Positions 1-11,600 of a DNA stretch of 64,000 nucleotides are shown piece after piece. Every line of letters begins with the position of its first letter. Position 1 is the stretch's first letter. The position numbers were made by a program, and so were the translations under genes. Source of the stretch: Setaria digitata (taxonomy: Eukaryota; Nematoda; Chromadorea; Rhabditida; Setariidae); assembly GCA_003640385.1 (NCBI GenBank), contig RCAB01000198.1, forward strand, positions 1 through 64,000, in the 5' to 3' direction. Below the pieces are notes generated by a model that made no database searches, was not told where the DNA came from, and was given only the letters and a program-made list of their open reading frames with translations.

Positions 1-117
1 TCCTAGCTGAACTGATAAGGGTTAGTCACAAGAATGAGCATTGCTGTGCTTACTTGATAATTACTTGAGAATTTGATTTTTGTCATTCGCCTAAGTTTCG
101 TGGTTTAAAAAAAATAA

Positions 118-179
118 AAATATTTCAACTATTTCTTAAATTTATTTCATCTTCCATACTTGAAATACCGTATTACTAA
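118..179. repeat. Direct repeat, copy 1
   Basis: About 62 bp that recur in the same orientation at 917-977 with two substitutions and one single-base deletion. The flanks of the two copies are unrelated, so the similarity stops abruptly on both sides. No coding content is visible. It could be a dispersed repeat fragment or an old local duplication. Confidence 0.75.
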
Positions 180-916
180 AAAAAGTCCTCTACTCGACTT
201 TTTTCTTTTTTAAAATGAAAATTATGCCAAACGCTTATTTTAATCTTAATCTGATATTTCAGTAATGTTTTATCAAAATAACACATAGATTTACAGTGCA
301 TGATGTTTTTTAGTGTAATTTTGCATCAGATAATACTTGAATCTAATTTGAGAGTTGTTTAAAGAGAAAAAAAAAAGCTTATTTTCGAAATAGCAATGGG
401 ATAATTTCGTAAAATTTTATCTCCGCTCAATTTATCTTTAATCGTTTTTTCCAAGCCATATCACCTTATTTATCTTTTTCATCAGTTTCCTGTTGTTTTT
501 TTCTTTTGAAAATTAAATTTTTGTTACATTTTCTTAAAATTTTGCCTGCAACAAAACAAAAATCGAAAAAAAAGCAGTGATGTAAAAATAAAATTACATG
601 AAAGTGAGAGAAAAAAGAAAGTAGAGACAGATAATAGCATGAGAAAAGGATTCAGCTCTACCCATGAGAAATTTTTTTAGGATCATGCTGCCAAATGGAT
701 TTGAATTTAACGAAAGGTTCAACCTGGTGATAGATGAATAAATAAGACGAGAAAAGAAAGACAACAAACATTAACAAGGAAAATATTAAAACCGACGGAA
801 TACTAAAAATTGATTGTTGGAAAAACTGTACAAGTGCGGTTAACACGTGCCGAGTTCGAAGAAGTAAGTTGGAAATTATGTAAAAGAAAAGTAATTAAAT
901 AAACAGAAAAATGAAT

Positions 917-977
917 AAATATTTCAACTATTTCTCAAATTTATTTCATCTTCCATACTTGAATACCATATTACTAA
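917..977. repeat. Direct repeat, copy 2
   Basis: Second copy of the repeat at 118-179, same orientation, about 800 bp away, one base shorter and with two substitutions. No open reading frame or terminal structure joins the two copies, so I do not read them as long terminal repeats. Confidence 0.75.
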
Positions 978-1611
978 CTTGATCTATTCTTGGTCCTATT
1001 TCATTTTGGAATTGATATTCAATTTACTTAACGTCAAATGTGATGTTAGAGTGCTTTAAATAGAAATAGCATGCAAAAGAAGAATGCTTCCAAAACAACC
1101 AAACTAAATTTGTAAGTCACTTATCAGCTGTTGGTTAAGCACGGCATTTCTAATATCATTTGCAAAATGTATCAATGCGTAAATAAATAATTTTGGATGC
1201 AATTTTAAAAATTTCGAGCAAAGGTGAAAACGTAGAAAAATGTTGTGTGTAACTGAATTTGTGGATCAAAAAATGTTGTTTCCAATTTGGCAAGCGTCTA
1301 ATTTCAATATAAGCATAAACAGGTGGAATGGAATGATTTTTAGTATTGCAATTATCACAAAAATACCTTAGTGAAAAAAATTTTACAAAACTATGCGTGG
1401 TTATTTCCACTTCTTAATTATGTCATTCGAATTATTTATTTCTTTTCAAGTAGCAAATCATTACGTCATATTTCAATAAAAAGTTTTTGCAGTGTCAAAG
1501 CGTAAATATTTTCCCATATTTCACTAAACAAATGTGAAAAAATGAAAAACTTTTTAGATTCAAAAAGTCAGAAATTACAACGTACTAATAACAATTAAAT
1601 TGTGTTAAAAG

Positions 1612-1617
1612 TTTATT
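1612..1617 (-). promoter_or_regulatory. Candidate poly(A) signal of the lipocalin gene
   Basis: AATAAA on the minus strand about 118 bp downstream of the lipocalin stop codon at 1735-1737. The spacing suits a short nematode 3'UTR. This motif is common by chance in such AT-rich sequence. Confidence 0.4.
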
Positions 1618-1734
1618 TTTTAGCGACAGAAATCATAAAAGGAAACAGAAATCCTCTTTTTTCTCTTTCACTACTAATGATCAATCCAAACTAAAATATT
1701 ATCCCAATGAGAAAGGTAAAAATGATAAAATAAA

Positions 1735-4700
1735 TTAAAATCCAATATTGTACTGATTTGTTCTGAAACAGTCCGTTGTGTTAAGGAAGAAAAGCGTATT
1801 CTTCAGTGGCGATGATGGATTCCAGAAACGCTGATTTTCCAGAAATCTTTTCACCTAAAATTTTTTTTAGACTTGAATTTATAAAATACCGATTAGAAAT
1901 TTTATTTCTTAAAAAATTTTGTTATTTCGGCTAATATTCTACCAATACAAGAAAGAATTCTAATGAACGCTATCGCTGTAATCTCAGTTTTTGAATATAT
2001 CAAATTTATTAAATAATTAATACCGTTTTTTTTAATCTAGCTGGAATTTGAATAAGTTTCAAAAATAAACTTTTAGAACCAGTTATCTCTATCTCTTTGA
2101 TCAAAGACAATTTTTGTATTTGTATTAATTAAGCGATCATATTGTCATATTACCTGTTCTTTATATTTAGTGTCAAAATCAACTGGATCGCGTGCAAGTA
2201 CAATTGTTGGATATTTAAGTGGATGGGTTAAAATTATATAATCATACTGTTCGCTATCATTAGTTGGCCCGCTACTTACGACTGAATCTGAAAAATCTTA
2301 ATTTCGGGTGAAAGCGCGAACAAAAACTCGGAAAATACAAGCAAACTGAGCTATTTGTCAAAATTTTAAGAAGCAAATAATAGCATACATGTGGAACTTT
2401 TAAGATAGTGGGAACTTATTTACCTAAGACCTGTTACCTTATATGTGTTCCAACATGTATTTACATCAACAGGACTGCAACATGTTACATTTTGCATGCA
2501 GCATACCTTGTCATGCATTTGCATGTTACTGTGAGCATTGTACTGTAATTTCATCTGAATATATCATTTAAATTTTTAGCTCATATTTTGACATAAATTT
2601 ACAAATACACTTCTAATTCACATCATTTAAATTTATATCAAAAATTATTTTTAGCATTCTGATATTGTGAATTGTAGGCCTTACTTACAAGGACATGGAT
2701 CAGCTGGATGGCCAATATTGATAAGAAGTTCTGCTGGATCTGGTCCAACCTTCCTGCCATATCCTTCCAGAATTTTAATCTTTTCGGTATTTCGAGAATA
2801 CTGTCGCACAGTAAATGTTGCTGTATAAGGAGTTTTATCCAGCAATTCAACTAAAGTATAACGAAAAAATAAAACTAATTTTTAAAAAACCTAAAATTTT
2901 TAAGAAAGAAAAATATCTTCCTTTTTATTAAAAATAAAACAATAAAGATTGATAATAATTTTAAAAGAGAATGTTTTTTATTTAAAAACAAAAGGAAGAA
3001 AACTAAAAATTTCGATAAAAAGCAAAAATAAAACTTACAATAAAAAATTGGACAATGCTCATGATGAACGCTTGGTGTATCAACCACCTTGAATTTTGAA
3101 GCTTTTTATTTTTTTAAAATTCTTTAATGCATTTTTTTTAAAGGGAAGATAATGAAAAATAAAGTTAAAAAATTTCAATTCTGATCATTTCTTTGAAGAG
3201 AAGAGAAACTCACTTTCTGTATTAGAAAATTTTAATAAAATTTACTAACCGTATACCATTTACCCATCAGTTTGGTAATATTAATATCACCAGCAGTCAT
3301 ATATAACGAGTTGTAAAGGTTACTTGCAAAATCATTTGAATCCATTCTTTTTAATAACTTAACGGAAGAAAGTTTACATATTATGAAAAGTAACTTTAGA
3401 AAATACTAATTCAAATACAAAATTTAGTTATATTACAAGAATAACTTCTTTAATGGCTTGAAATACTTTTGAAATAATCACTGAAATTTAAAAAAAAGAA
3501 AAAAACAAAATGTGTATATAGTGATCTTTAGAAATCACTAATACATACATAAGATTCAGTGATGTTATATTTTACTGGAATATTATTTTCTAGCTTAGAA
3601 TACTTTTGAAATTGTTAAATTTATCAAATTAAATAAACTTATGGAATAAGATGAAAATTAATTAGTTGAAAAGTGAAATTATTGTATAATACATTAGTTA
3701 TTTGTTCGATCACTGCTGAACCTCGATCATTTGGTGTACAAGATTTGGCATAAAGTTCAAAAATTCGTATTGGTGCTACTGAACGGCCAGGCACCGGTAT
3801 ACCACCGAGGTACTTTACTGGAATATTTTTCCGACGTCAAATTTTATGCTACTGGAAAAGTCTAATTTGAGCATGTCAAAAAAATATTAAATGTGATAAG
3901 AGTTATAATTATGAAGTTTTTTTTTCACTTTGCAATAAAAATTTTAATTATAAGATTGTGAGCTAAAGTTTTCAAGCTTTAACAAAATGTTCTTTATTTG
4001 ATGATAAAATTTATAATATTGCAAACAAAACTTCATTAAATGTCATAAATTTTAAGCCCGATGCAACTTTTAATCATTGCGGTATAAGCTCTTTTATCAA
4101 TCAGTGGAAGTTAACTAATTAATTACCTTTCTATTAATCACATTAAACTAATAGTATCAAATCAGTTATTTACACTACCGATTTGACGTTAATAACTCGA
4201 CAACCGAAAGTTATTCGTGATTTCCGGAAAGTACCATAACGAAAAGAGATTAGAGAATTTATTTCTGTTTTATTTGTCGGTCGATTTTTTTTAACAATTA
4301 ATGATTGGTACTGATTGATTTTTTTGGTACTAATCGTTTTTTTTTTTTTTTTTTCATCATCCTGATGTGTGTGTGTGTGTGTGTTAAGGATTATCATAAA
4401 AAACATGAATTTTATTAGTCTAGTAACTAACTAGTGACTAATATAACTCACTAAGAATTACCTGAAGTAGAAAATTTGAGCAACAATGAAAAGAGAATGA
4501 TAAAGTGGTGGAGAAGCATTTTTGTAATATCAAAGATACAGGCAGTTCTCACCTCGATACCGAGAAAACGTCCTTCGTTGACCTAGTTAGTTCGTCATCC
4601 TGCCAATATTGAGGAGCTGTAACCTAATTTAGGATACATGGATATAATGATAGTACAAATCGAACACATATCTCTTACTTAAATATTTATTTAAACATTT

Positions 4701-5245
4701 ACTGTGCACATAAAGAAGTGGAAAAATTATTAGCAAAAGAAACTTATAAACTTTACCCATAGAAATAAAAAGAATGACAATCTTCCCCTACACTTAATTA
4801 TATTCTTTTTATTGCAGAAAATAATGAAAATATTGGATATTTGTGGAAAAAAAATTCGTTGAATTTTTTAAACAAATGTTAAGAAGGAGGAAAAAGAATG
4901 GGTTGAAACAGAAAACTTTAGTGTCGAAGATTCACTTTCAAATTTCGATTAAACTTTAAGTTATGTCATTAATACTAATAAATAAATGAAAAAGATATGG
5001 ATTAAAAAACAATACTTTCTCTCATTATTGTGCTATTTCTTTTTGAAATAGGTCCTGCAGTTTTTTTTCGCATACTGTTCTTGTACCAGTAAACAAATAT
5101 AGGATCGATTCCTGGTTGTGTTTTCAATACGTCTTTTGTTGACAATAATTAACGCTTGCTTTGCACTTACTGTTTGTAAATCTTCTAAATTTTGTAATAT
5201 GTTTGCCAACTGAAGGAAACTAAACCTCCCATACTTTTTATTCAT
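1735..5245 (-). CDS. Lipocalin-fold (apolipoprotein D-like) protein
   Basis: Six minus-strand exons form one in-frame chain: 3693-3817, 3250-3357, 3039-3087, 2689-2850, 2154-2287 and 1735-1854 (stop 1735-1737). Together they encode about 200 residues. Splice phases agree at every junction (0, 0, 1, 1, 0). The exon at 3250 contains KLMGKWYTV, the G-x-W motif of the first lipocalin strand, followed by a Cys in HEHCPIFYFELLDK, a PADPCP segment, and YDYIILTHPLKYPTIVLARD, which matches the later strand region of ApoD-like lipocalins. Members bind small hydrophobic ligands and are usually secreted. Upstream, exons 4553-4623 (APQYWQDDELTRS) and 5171-5245 (starting MNKKYGRFSF) join in phase 0 and probably belong here, but 4553-4623 ends in phase 2 while 3693-3817 needs phase 1, so an exon is missing or unrecognised. 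No signal peptide is visible at the provisional start. The fold call is firm; the N-terminus is not. Confidence 0.75.
4553..5245 (-). CDS. Probable 5' exons of the lipocalin gene (join unresolved)
   Basis: Exon 5171-5245 opens with ATG and ends before a strong GTAAGT donor. Exon 4553-4623 begins after TTAG and ends before GTGAGA. They join in phase 0 to give a continuous 48-residue stretch with LANILQNLEDLQT then VTAPQYWQDD. The next secure exon (3693-3817) needs one carried base, whereas this pair carries two, so a linking exon lies somewhere in 3818-4552. A candidate around 4190-4335 has a poor, A-rich acceptor and I do not accept it. These two exons could instead be a small separate gene. 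Confidence 0.4.
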
Positions 5246-5682
5246 TTTTATATTGTTTCACTAATCAAATGCTAATACCAGAAGAAACACAGGTTCGTTG
5301 CTGTCCTCAAGCAAAAAAAATTCCTTCCCCAACAACTTCAGCTGCTTTTTCCTTCTAATCATTCTGTAGTCATTACACTTTAATTTTCATTTATAGAAAA
5401 AAAGCAATTGTTTAGGCTTCCGAAAATCAATAGTTGGAATTAAACTTCGCAGAGGAAGAAAAAATCGTCAGTTCAATTTATTACTCTAAAATTTATTAAG
5501 AAATGCTGTTAAATATCCACCCTCCCTCCAAAGAAAATCTAAATCTATATCTCTGCATAGACTTGTTTTTGAATTATCCTTCAAAATTCAGGTATCGGTA
5601 ATTGTTGCAGTTTTCCAGTTTTGCTTTTGTTTGGATTTGAATTTTGGTTTTTATGTTTCAACTTCAAACAGCTTTTTTGCAG
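5246..5682. promoter_or_regulatory. Divergent intergenic region between lipocalin and TFIIIC-like genes
   Basis: About 440 bp separate the provisional ATG of the minus-strand lipocalin gene from the ATG of the plus-strand gene at 5683. The right edge is a TTTTTTTGCAG acceptor directly abutting the ATG, as expected for a trans-splice site or a 5' intron end. I see no clear TATA box. A short minus-strand open stretch (about 5281-5370) might be another 5' exon of the lipocalin gene. Confidence 0.4.
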
Positions 5683-8600
5683 ATGAAGAAAAATTTTAAA
5701 ACTTTGAAGAGAATGAAAAACAGCAGCTCAGTGAAGGGACCCAGTAGCCAGAAAAATGCTGACAGTAGAGGAACCAGAAAGGGAAGAAGAACAATGTCAA
5801 AACCTGAAGAAAAAGACGAACAGCAAGAGAAACAGGTTGTTCTGCCGTACTAACACTTTGGGCCTTTGATTAAATTTGTAACTTCATACAATGCTCGAAA
5901 TCTTGAAGCATTTAGTTTTTGTGTTGAAATTTTCCCTGAAAATGTGATGTTATTAGATATTTTTTGATGGTATTGCAAGAATATTTGCATAAATTTAAAT
6001 ATCCTTGTTTCTTTCACTTCCGTTTTCTTATCTTCCGGAACACTTATAAAATTTGTTTAAGGGCACTATAGTTACTGTAGTCAAGATCAGTGATAAGGAA
6101 GATAAGAGTGATGATCGTTTGAGCAATGATATATCCGATGACAGCCAGTCATTTGATGAAGCGGAAAATGTCGTAAGTGTTCGATCTGGAAAAGATGGGA
6201 AGGTTATAGTTTTTCCAATACTTTTATTGATAAATTTAAATCTGCCTTTACTGAGTTTTAGGAACACTTAGAAATGAGTTTGTAAAAAGTTGATACTGAT
6301 AAAAGAAAAGGAAAAGCTAATATTAAGAGGAGTGAGGTAAATTTAAGTCCAGTTCTTCGCGATAAATAAATATTGGGTGCTGGTAAGGTATGATGCTAGT
6401 TTCAGAAGCGAACTCGAAGACGCCCACCGGAAAAGTACGCTGAATATGCTGCTTATCGAGTAAGTAAATGTAGATTAATTCAAATTATGTCCATAATGTT
6501 CATTGCAGCGGTTAGTGTCGCAATTCTTTTTCATTTCACTATATAGTCCATATATATGGTTGAGAGGTTTGTAATTATTCATTCACCCATTTTAATTTAG
6601 ATAATCAACAGGTTTATTACGGGTCTACAATTAATCACAGTTGAAGCAGTTAAACGAGTAAAATGATAAAAAACTTTCTACTACTTAGTTTGACTTAAAA
6701 GAAAAAGAGAGAGAGAAAAAGATTTTTTTTTTTGACTAGACAAGTTGAAGTTTACATGGAGTTAAATTTTTCTCCTTTACCTAATCCAGTATTGGAAGTT
6801 GTATTCGTTTTAACAAGGCTACCCTCATAGAAATTGTTGTTTGAAGTGAAAGTTTATTTTGCGCTGCAATACTTATTTGCAGTGGATTTATTCGTTTAGA
6901 TGAGATTTACATACATAATGCATAGCAAAATTAAAATTCAGAATTCATCTTCGGTCTAAAATCGTTATTTGCAGGGTCATACCACTAGTTGGGCTGTACT
7001 GACAAAAATGGAAAAACAACAACTTGTACTTCGGGCTTTTGCAGAAAGTACTGATGGCACGGTGAAGTGTTTGAATGAGAAGTGTACAAAAACATTGAAA
7101 AACATCGAAGATGTTGCTATACATGTAGACAAGTGCTTGAAATTACCAGAATATTTCAAATATGTGGTAAATTTTTAGGTGGACTTTTAAATAAGATAGA
7201 ACGGTTTATAAGTATTTCAGAATACTCATTTAAAATTTTAATATTATTTCAACAGTTATTTAATTAAATTCTGTGTAACACGGGAAAAATTACCAAATTT
7301 GGTGAAATGTTCACAGGGTAAAGCCGATGTGTTTCGGGCCCTTGATAAAGTTACAAAAGCGAAAATATTACGGGTTTCTATGAATGCATTGGAGGTTTTG
7401 CCGTGTTTGAATATCGAAACATTAAATTGTACACAAAAATATGGACATCGCTATGCACTGTCATATCATCTTGAAAGATGTGGTCAAAAGAGGGTGCTTT
7501 TTTCACTTATATGAATTAATTTCAAACTCTGTGCTTAGTTTTAGTTTTATCCTAAATATGGTGATTTCAAAATTTTTAATTGGTGATTGGTTAATATTTA
7601 AAAACTTATGCATGAAGCAAAATTTTTGATTATCAACAAAATATAAGAATTCAAATGAAGGTGTGAAGTGTTTATAGGAATTGGTGGTATTCCTGAATTT
7701 CTCTGATTGTTACAGGATCAGTTACCTTGGAAATGTTGGAGATGTGGACTCACGGCTACAGTTGCGGAAGGCCGTGGACATCTGGCTATATGTGCAAATT
7801 CGAAAATGAGAGCAAAAGGCCAAGGGTTATTGAAATTCCCTTTTCTATATTGTTTTTATAGATGCTGTTAATGACACTAGACTCTATCAGAAAATTTTAG
7901 ATCGTACGATGAATCGGACTCCGGAAATTCAGGAAGTGATGAGATGGATATAGACAATGCAAACAATTTGAGAAAAGTACATTTCAGAAGAATGATTTCA
8001 ATAAATGTCTTTAATTAAAACTTTTAATTATCTCAGAAAGATGTTCCATTCTCGCTAGAATCAGCTTCTTGTTGGGATTCAAACTGTGTTGGGTTTCGTA
8101 ATGACAGGTTAAAGAAGTTAAAGAAATAATCTCAGAGATATTGTAAAGGACAATGTAATTATCATTAATATCAATTCTCCAAAAGAAAATTTCAGTTGTA
8201 CTGACACTGTAGAAATTACTGATAGTTGGAGGGACCACTGTCTTAAACCGCTTATTTACTTGTTTTAGGAGTCTGTATAAACGGAATCCTTCGGAAATGA
8301 GGGTGTTAAATAACTACCTTATCATTTAAAAATATGCGTGAGATTTCTTCAATTCGTTATGGTTTTATTAATTTGTTAATTGCAGAATAGAAAATCCGAC
8401 AAACAGAAAATGCCATCAATAGCACAAGGATATTTGCCGGAGAAAAGTTCACGTATGAAAGTATCTGATGGTGTTAAACGATTTAAATTTAAAAGTGCAA
8501 ATCTTGAAGGTTATTCAGTTGTGTTGTTTTGTTAGATTTTTTCCGCATTCAATTAATTTTTTGTTAATATTCCAACAATTTTTCTTTGAAGACGGTTTTT

Positions 8601-11600
8601 CTTACACTTATCACCAGAAAATGCTAAAGTTTGTTTGTGGTATGAAGGCTTCAAAGTTTTGCGTTAGAATATTGAAAGTTCGAACTTAATGAGTTAACAA
8701 CTTTATTTCAATAAAAAATCAAACTACTTTTTCACTTTTCGTCTCTGAACCTTATTCAGTCTACCGATTACATAATTTCATTTAGTGGCTTAAATCTTAC
8801 TTCTTGAAATCCAGTAATTTTAAACTAGGCTAACTTTTGGTTCAAGAAGTAATCTGCTAAATACTGCCGCATAATTTTACTGGTAACTATTCTTGTTTCT
8901 ATAAACAGTTTTAATAAAAGTTTCAGCGAGTGTTCCGACACCACGTAACCTGACGGAATATCAAGAAACGATCGACCGAGCGAACGATTTACTCAGGATT
9001 CAACGAGAAAATGAACTTCCTTGCAATGTGCTCGCCCAATTTGAACATCACCGAAATAATTTTATGCGTGTTTTACCCTGTGATTTCAGGTTTGTTTTCT
9101 GATTTTTGCGTTCACTCTGTTTTTTTTTTCGCATTTTCAATATTTAAAATTTTTTCATATTTTATAGTTTCAGAGTGTTTTTTTTTTAATTACAGTGAAG
9201 ACTTAAATAATGTGCTCAATAAATGTTCTGTCCCTGTTGTCCTCCCTTCTGGCGGTAGCAACAAGCAACAGTCAGCGAGTAAAAGTCGAAACACAAATAT
9301 AAACAATGTTTGTAAAGATGGAGTAGATAGTGGGAAACAAAGATTACCAGTTTTTGTACCCAGATCTTTACACTGCAAGATGACGAAGGCGTAAGTTTTC
9401 GATTAATTTTGAATTTAATTTAATTTTTGTGTGGATACCTTAGCAATCAGCAAAATGAAGTAGTAGTACTCATTTTTAATATACTTTCTCTTCATTCGAT
9501 GAAGCACGCTATATTGAATTCTATTATCCCTGGTATTCTGTTAATTTCAGCTGTACTCATCAAGATTTGTTTGCTACTTTGTTATATTGTATGTTGTAAA
9601 GTAACAAATTTTTTTCTCCTCGTATTTTCACATCGGTAATTGCAGTGATCATCTGGAAAATCGAAGTGAAATCAGTTACTCACTTAAGATTTAGTCACAT
9701 TTGTTACTGTTTTAATGGCTGAAATCTGACATTAGTTGGGAATCTTGTTGTTCCGCAAATTTATTTGTTTATGAATAATTTTAGGCATTCTATGTTAGTT
9801 AAAGAAGATTTGCATGAAATTGGTTGTATTGCGTATTGTGGTGGACCGATATCAACAATTAGGAGTTGTCCACGAAAAGTAGAAGATGGTTAGTCGCTTT
9901 GGTGGCCTTTATTTTCATTTGGAAATTCCTCTTTTATTGTGGTAACAGATAATTAACTTCTAAATATTGCCCAACATAATTTAATTCGAATTTTATTGAG
10001 GAAAATAAATGAGAAAAAGTCAACACAAGTGTTGCGCGATTTTACCGAATGGTAAAGGATTATTTCCTCTTTAATTCATGAACGACTGAAGCCTCTATAT
10101 TATCTAATTGTATTCACACAGACTTTGTATCGCTACCTTATATTCGTATATATTGTTTGCTTTGATTCAGGTCGTGAGTGTGTAGCAGTGACCGTCTTTT
10201 CTGATGAAGAATATTTGGTTTCAAGAAATCAGAAAAACTGCGACGATTATGTGCAATTTTGGCTGTATGACAATAGACCAGAGAGGTATAATTGGAACGT
10301 TTCGGATAATTTAGCTGGTAAAATATTTCACGCATAAATATTTTGTTTTCTTAAATTAGTGAATTTTGTTTTTTTAGGGTGATTGCTTCATTATGGTTTC
10401 TTTTGGAAGTAAAATATACCACAGTGCTTTGCACGGCTTGGTGTCCATCTTTACGAGGTTCTGTTAAACAGGACAAGAGGTTATCAAATTTCGTTGGTAT
10501 TCTTGCGGTCGGTGGTATAAAAGGTCCAATTTCGATTTATGGGTCCGTTATACTGCCTTGTTACTATTTATTTGTTTCTTGCGTCAGTAGCTATAAGTTT
10601 TCAGACATTTAATCCTATTTTATTTCAAATTCTGCTTGATTTCAATTCCAGTTTATGTTCGGATCATACAGAATTTTCGGTTAAGCTAGGTACAAAATCT
10701 TTTGGGACAAGGAAAATGTTATCAGTAACAACAAAATATAAGTTGGAAGCAGTAAACTTATTTCTGTAAGTAATCCAATAAATTTAATTCGGGAACCCCT
10801 CTTTATATGGTTGTTACCTATTATGCGAGGGACATTTAGACTCGAAAAGAAAAAAAAATAGCATTTAGGGGATTATTTTCCTAATTATGTTTGATTTTAA
10901 AATTTAGATTAGATTACTAGATTTCAGAATTCGTAGTGATACACCGATCCCTTCAACCAGTGATAATGCCCCATTCGTATACCGTTGCTCTGAACCTGAT
11001 CTAATTCTGTGCTGCCCTGAATGCTGTGGTGACGCGCCAATTATTGCAATTGCATGGAGTGAAAAGCGAGGTTCCAGCAAAATTGCAGCTGTTTCCGCAT
11101 CAGGCACATTCATATATTCTACTTCAAAAACAAATTATGTCTATTAATATAATTATTTATAAATAAGTTGTAATTATATGTATAAAAAAAAAAGTTGGAG
11201 ATCAAAATTTTGTAAGGCCTACATTTTATACCTAGATTTTAAAATATTGGGAGAATGACCTTCAAAGTGAATATTTTTTAAAGGCATTTAATATTGTTTT
11301 AGTAAATAGAAGAAAAAAAAAATTGTGAACAAACCTTTAACAAAAGCTTAGGTCACTTGACTTAAATTTATGAACATGTGTACTTTTAGAGAATTGTAGT
11401 AATGATATTGAAGGTCATGTGTTAATCTGGGATATTGATGTAAGTATAACATCCGCAAAGATTATACATAGCACTAAATGGCTGTCTCCCCCTTTGAACG
11501 TCGCTTTCTGCGGAATGGAACAATGTAAGTCCCCCAAAAAACTTTCTGAATTCGCATTTCACGAACTGGAGTTTTATTTTTTTATAGATTTCAGCGTTTT

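Larger units (their letters stand above)
1..1734. other. AT-rich flank with no gene seen
   Basis: This stretch lies beyond the 3' end of the minus-strand lipocalin gene. I see only short chance reading frames with low-complexity, Phe/Lys/Ile-rich translations and no convincing splice pairs. It holds a diverged 61-62 bp direct repeat (separate entries) and probably the 3'UTR of the lipocalin gene in its last 120 bp. Confidence 0.6.

Noticed and set aside
118..977. Long terminal repeats of a retrotransposon
   Set aside because: The direct repeats are only about 60 bp, and the 740 bp between them has no polymerase, integrase or gag-like reading frame.
4190..4335. Candidate linking exon for the lipocalin gene
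   Set aside because: One splice choice would restore phase, but the acceptor follows a long A run on the minus strand instead of a pyrimidine tract, and the translation is low complexity with Lys and Asn.
11430..11470. GTAAGT directly after GHVLIWDID as a used donor
   Set aside because: The frame reads on sensibly through it to a second GTAAGT at 11525, whose phase fits the next WD exon exactly.
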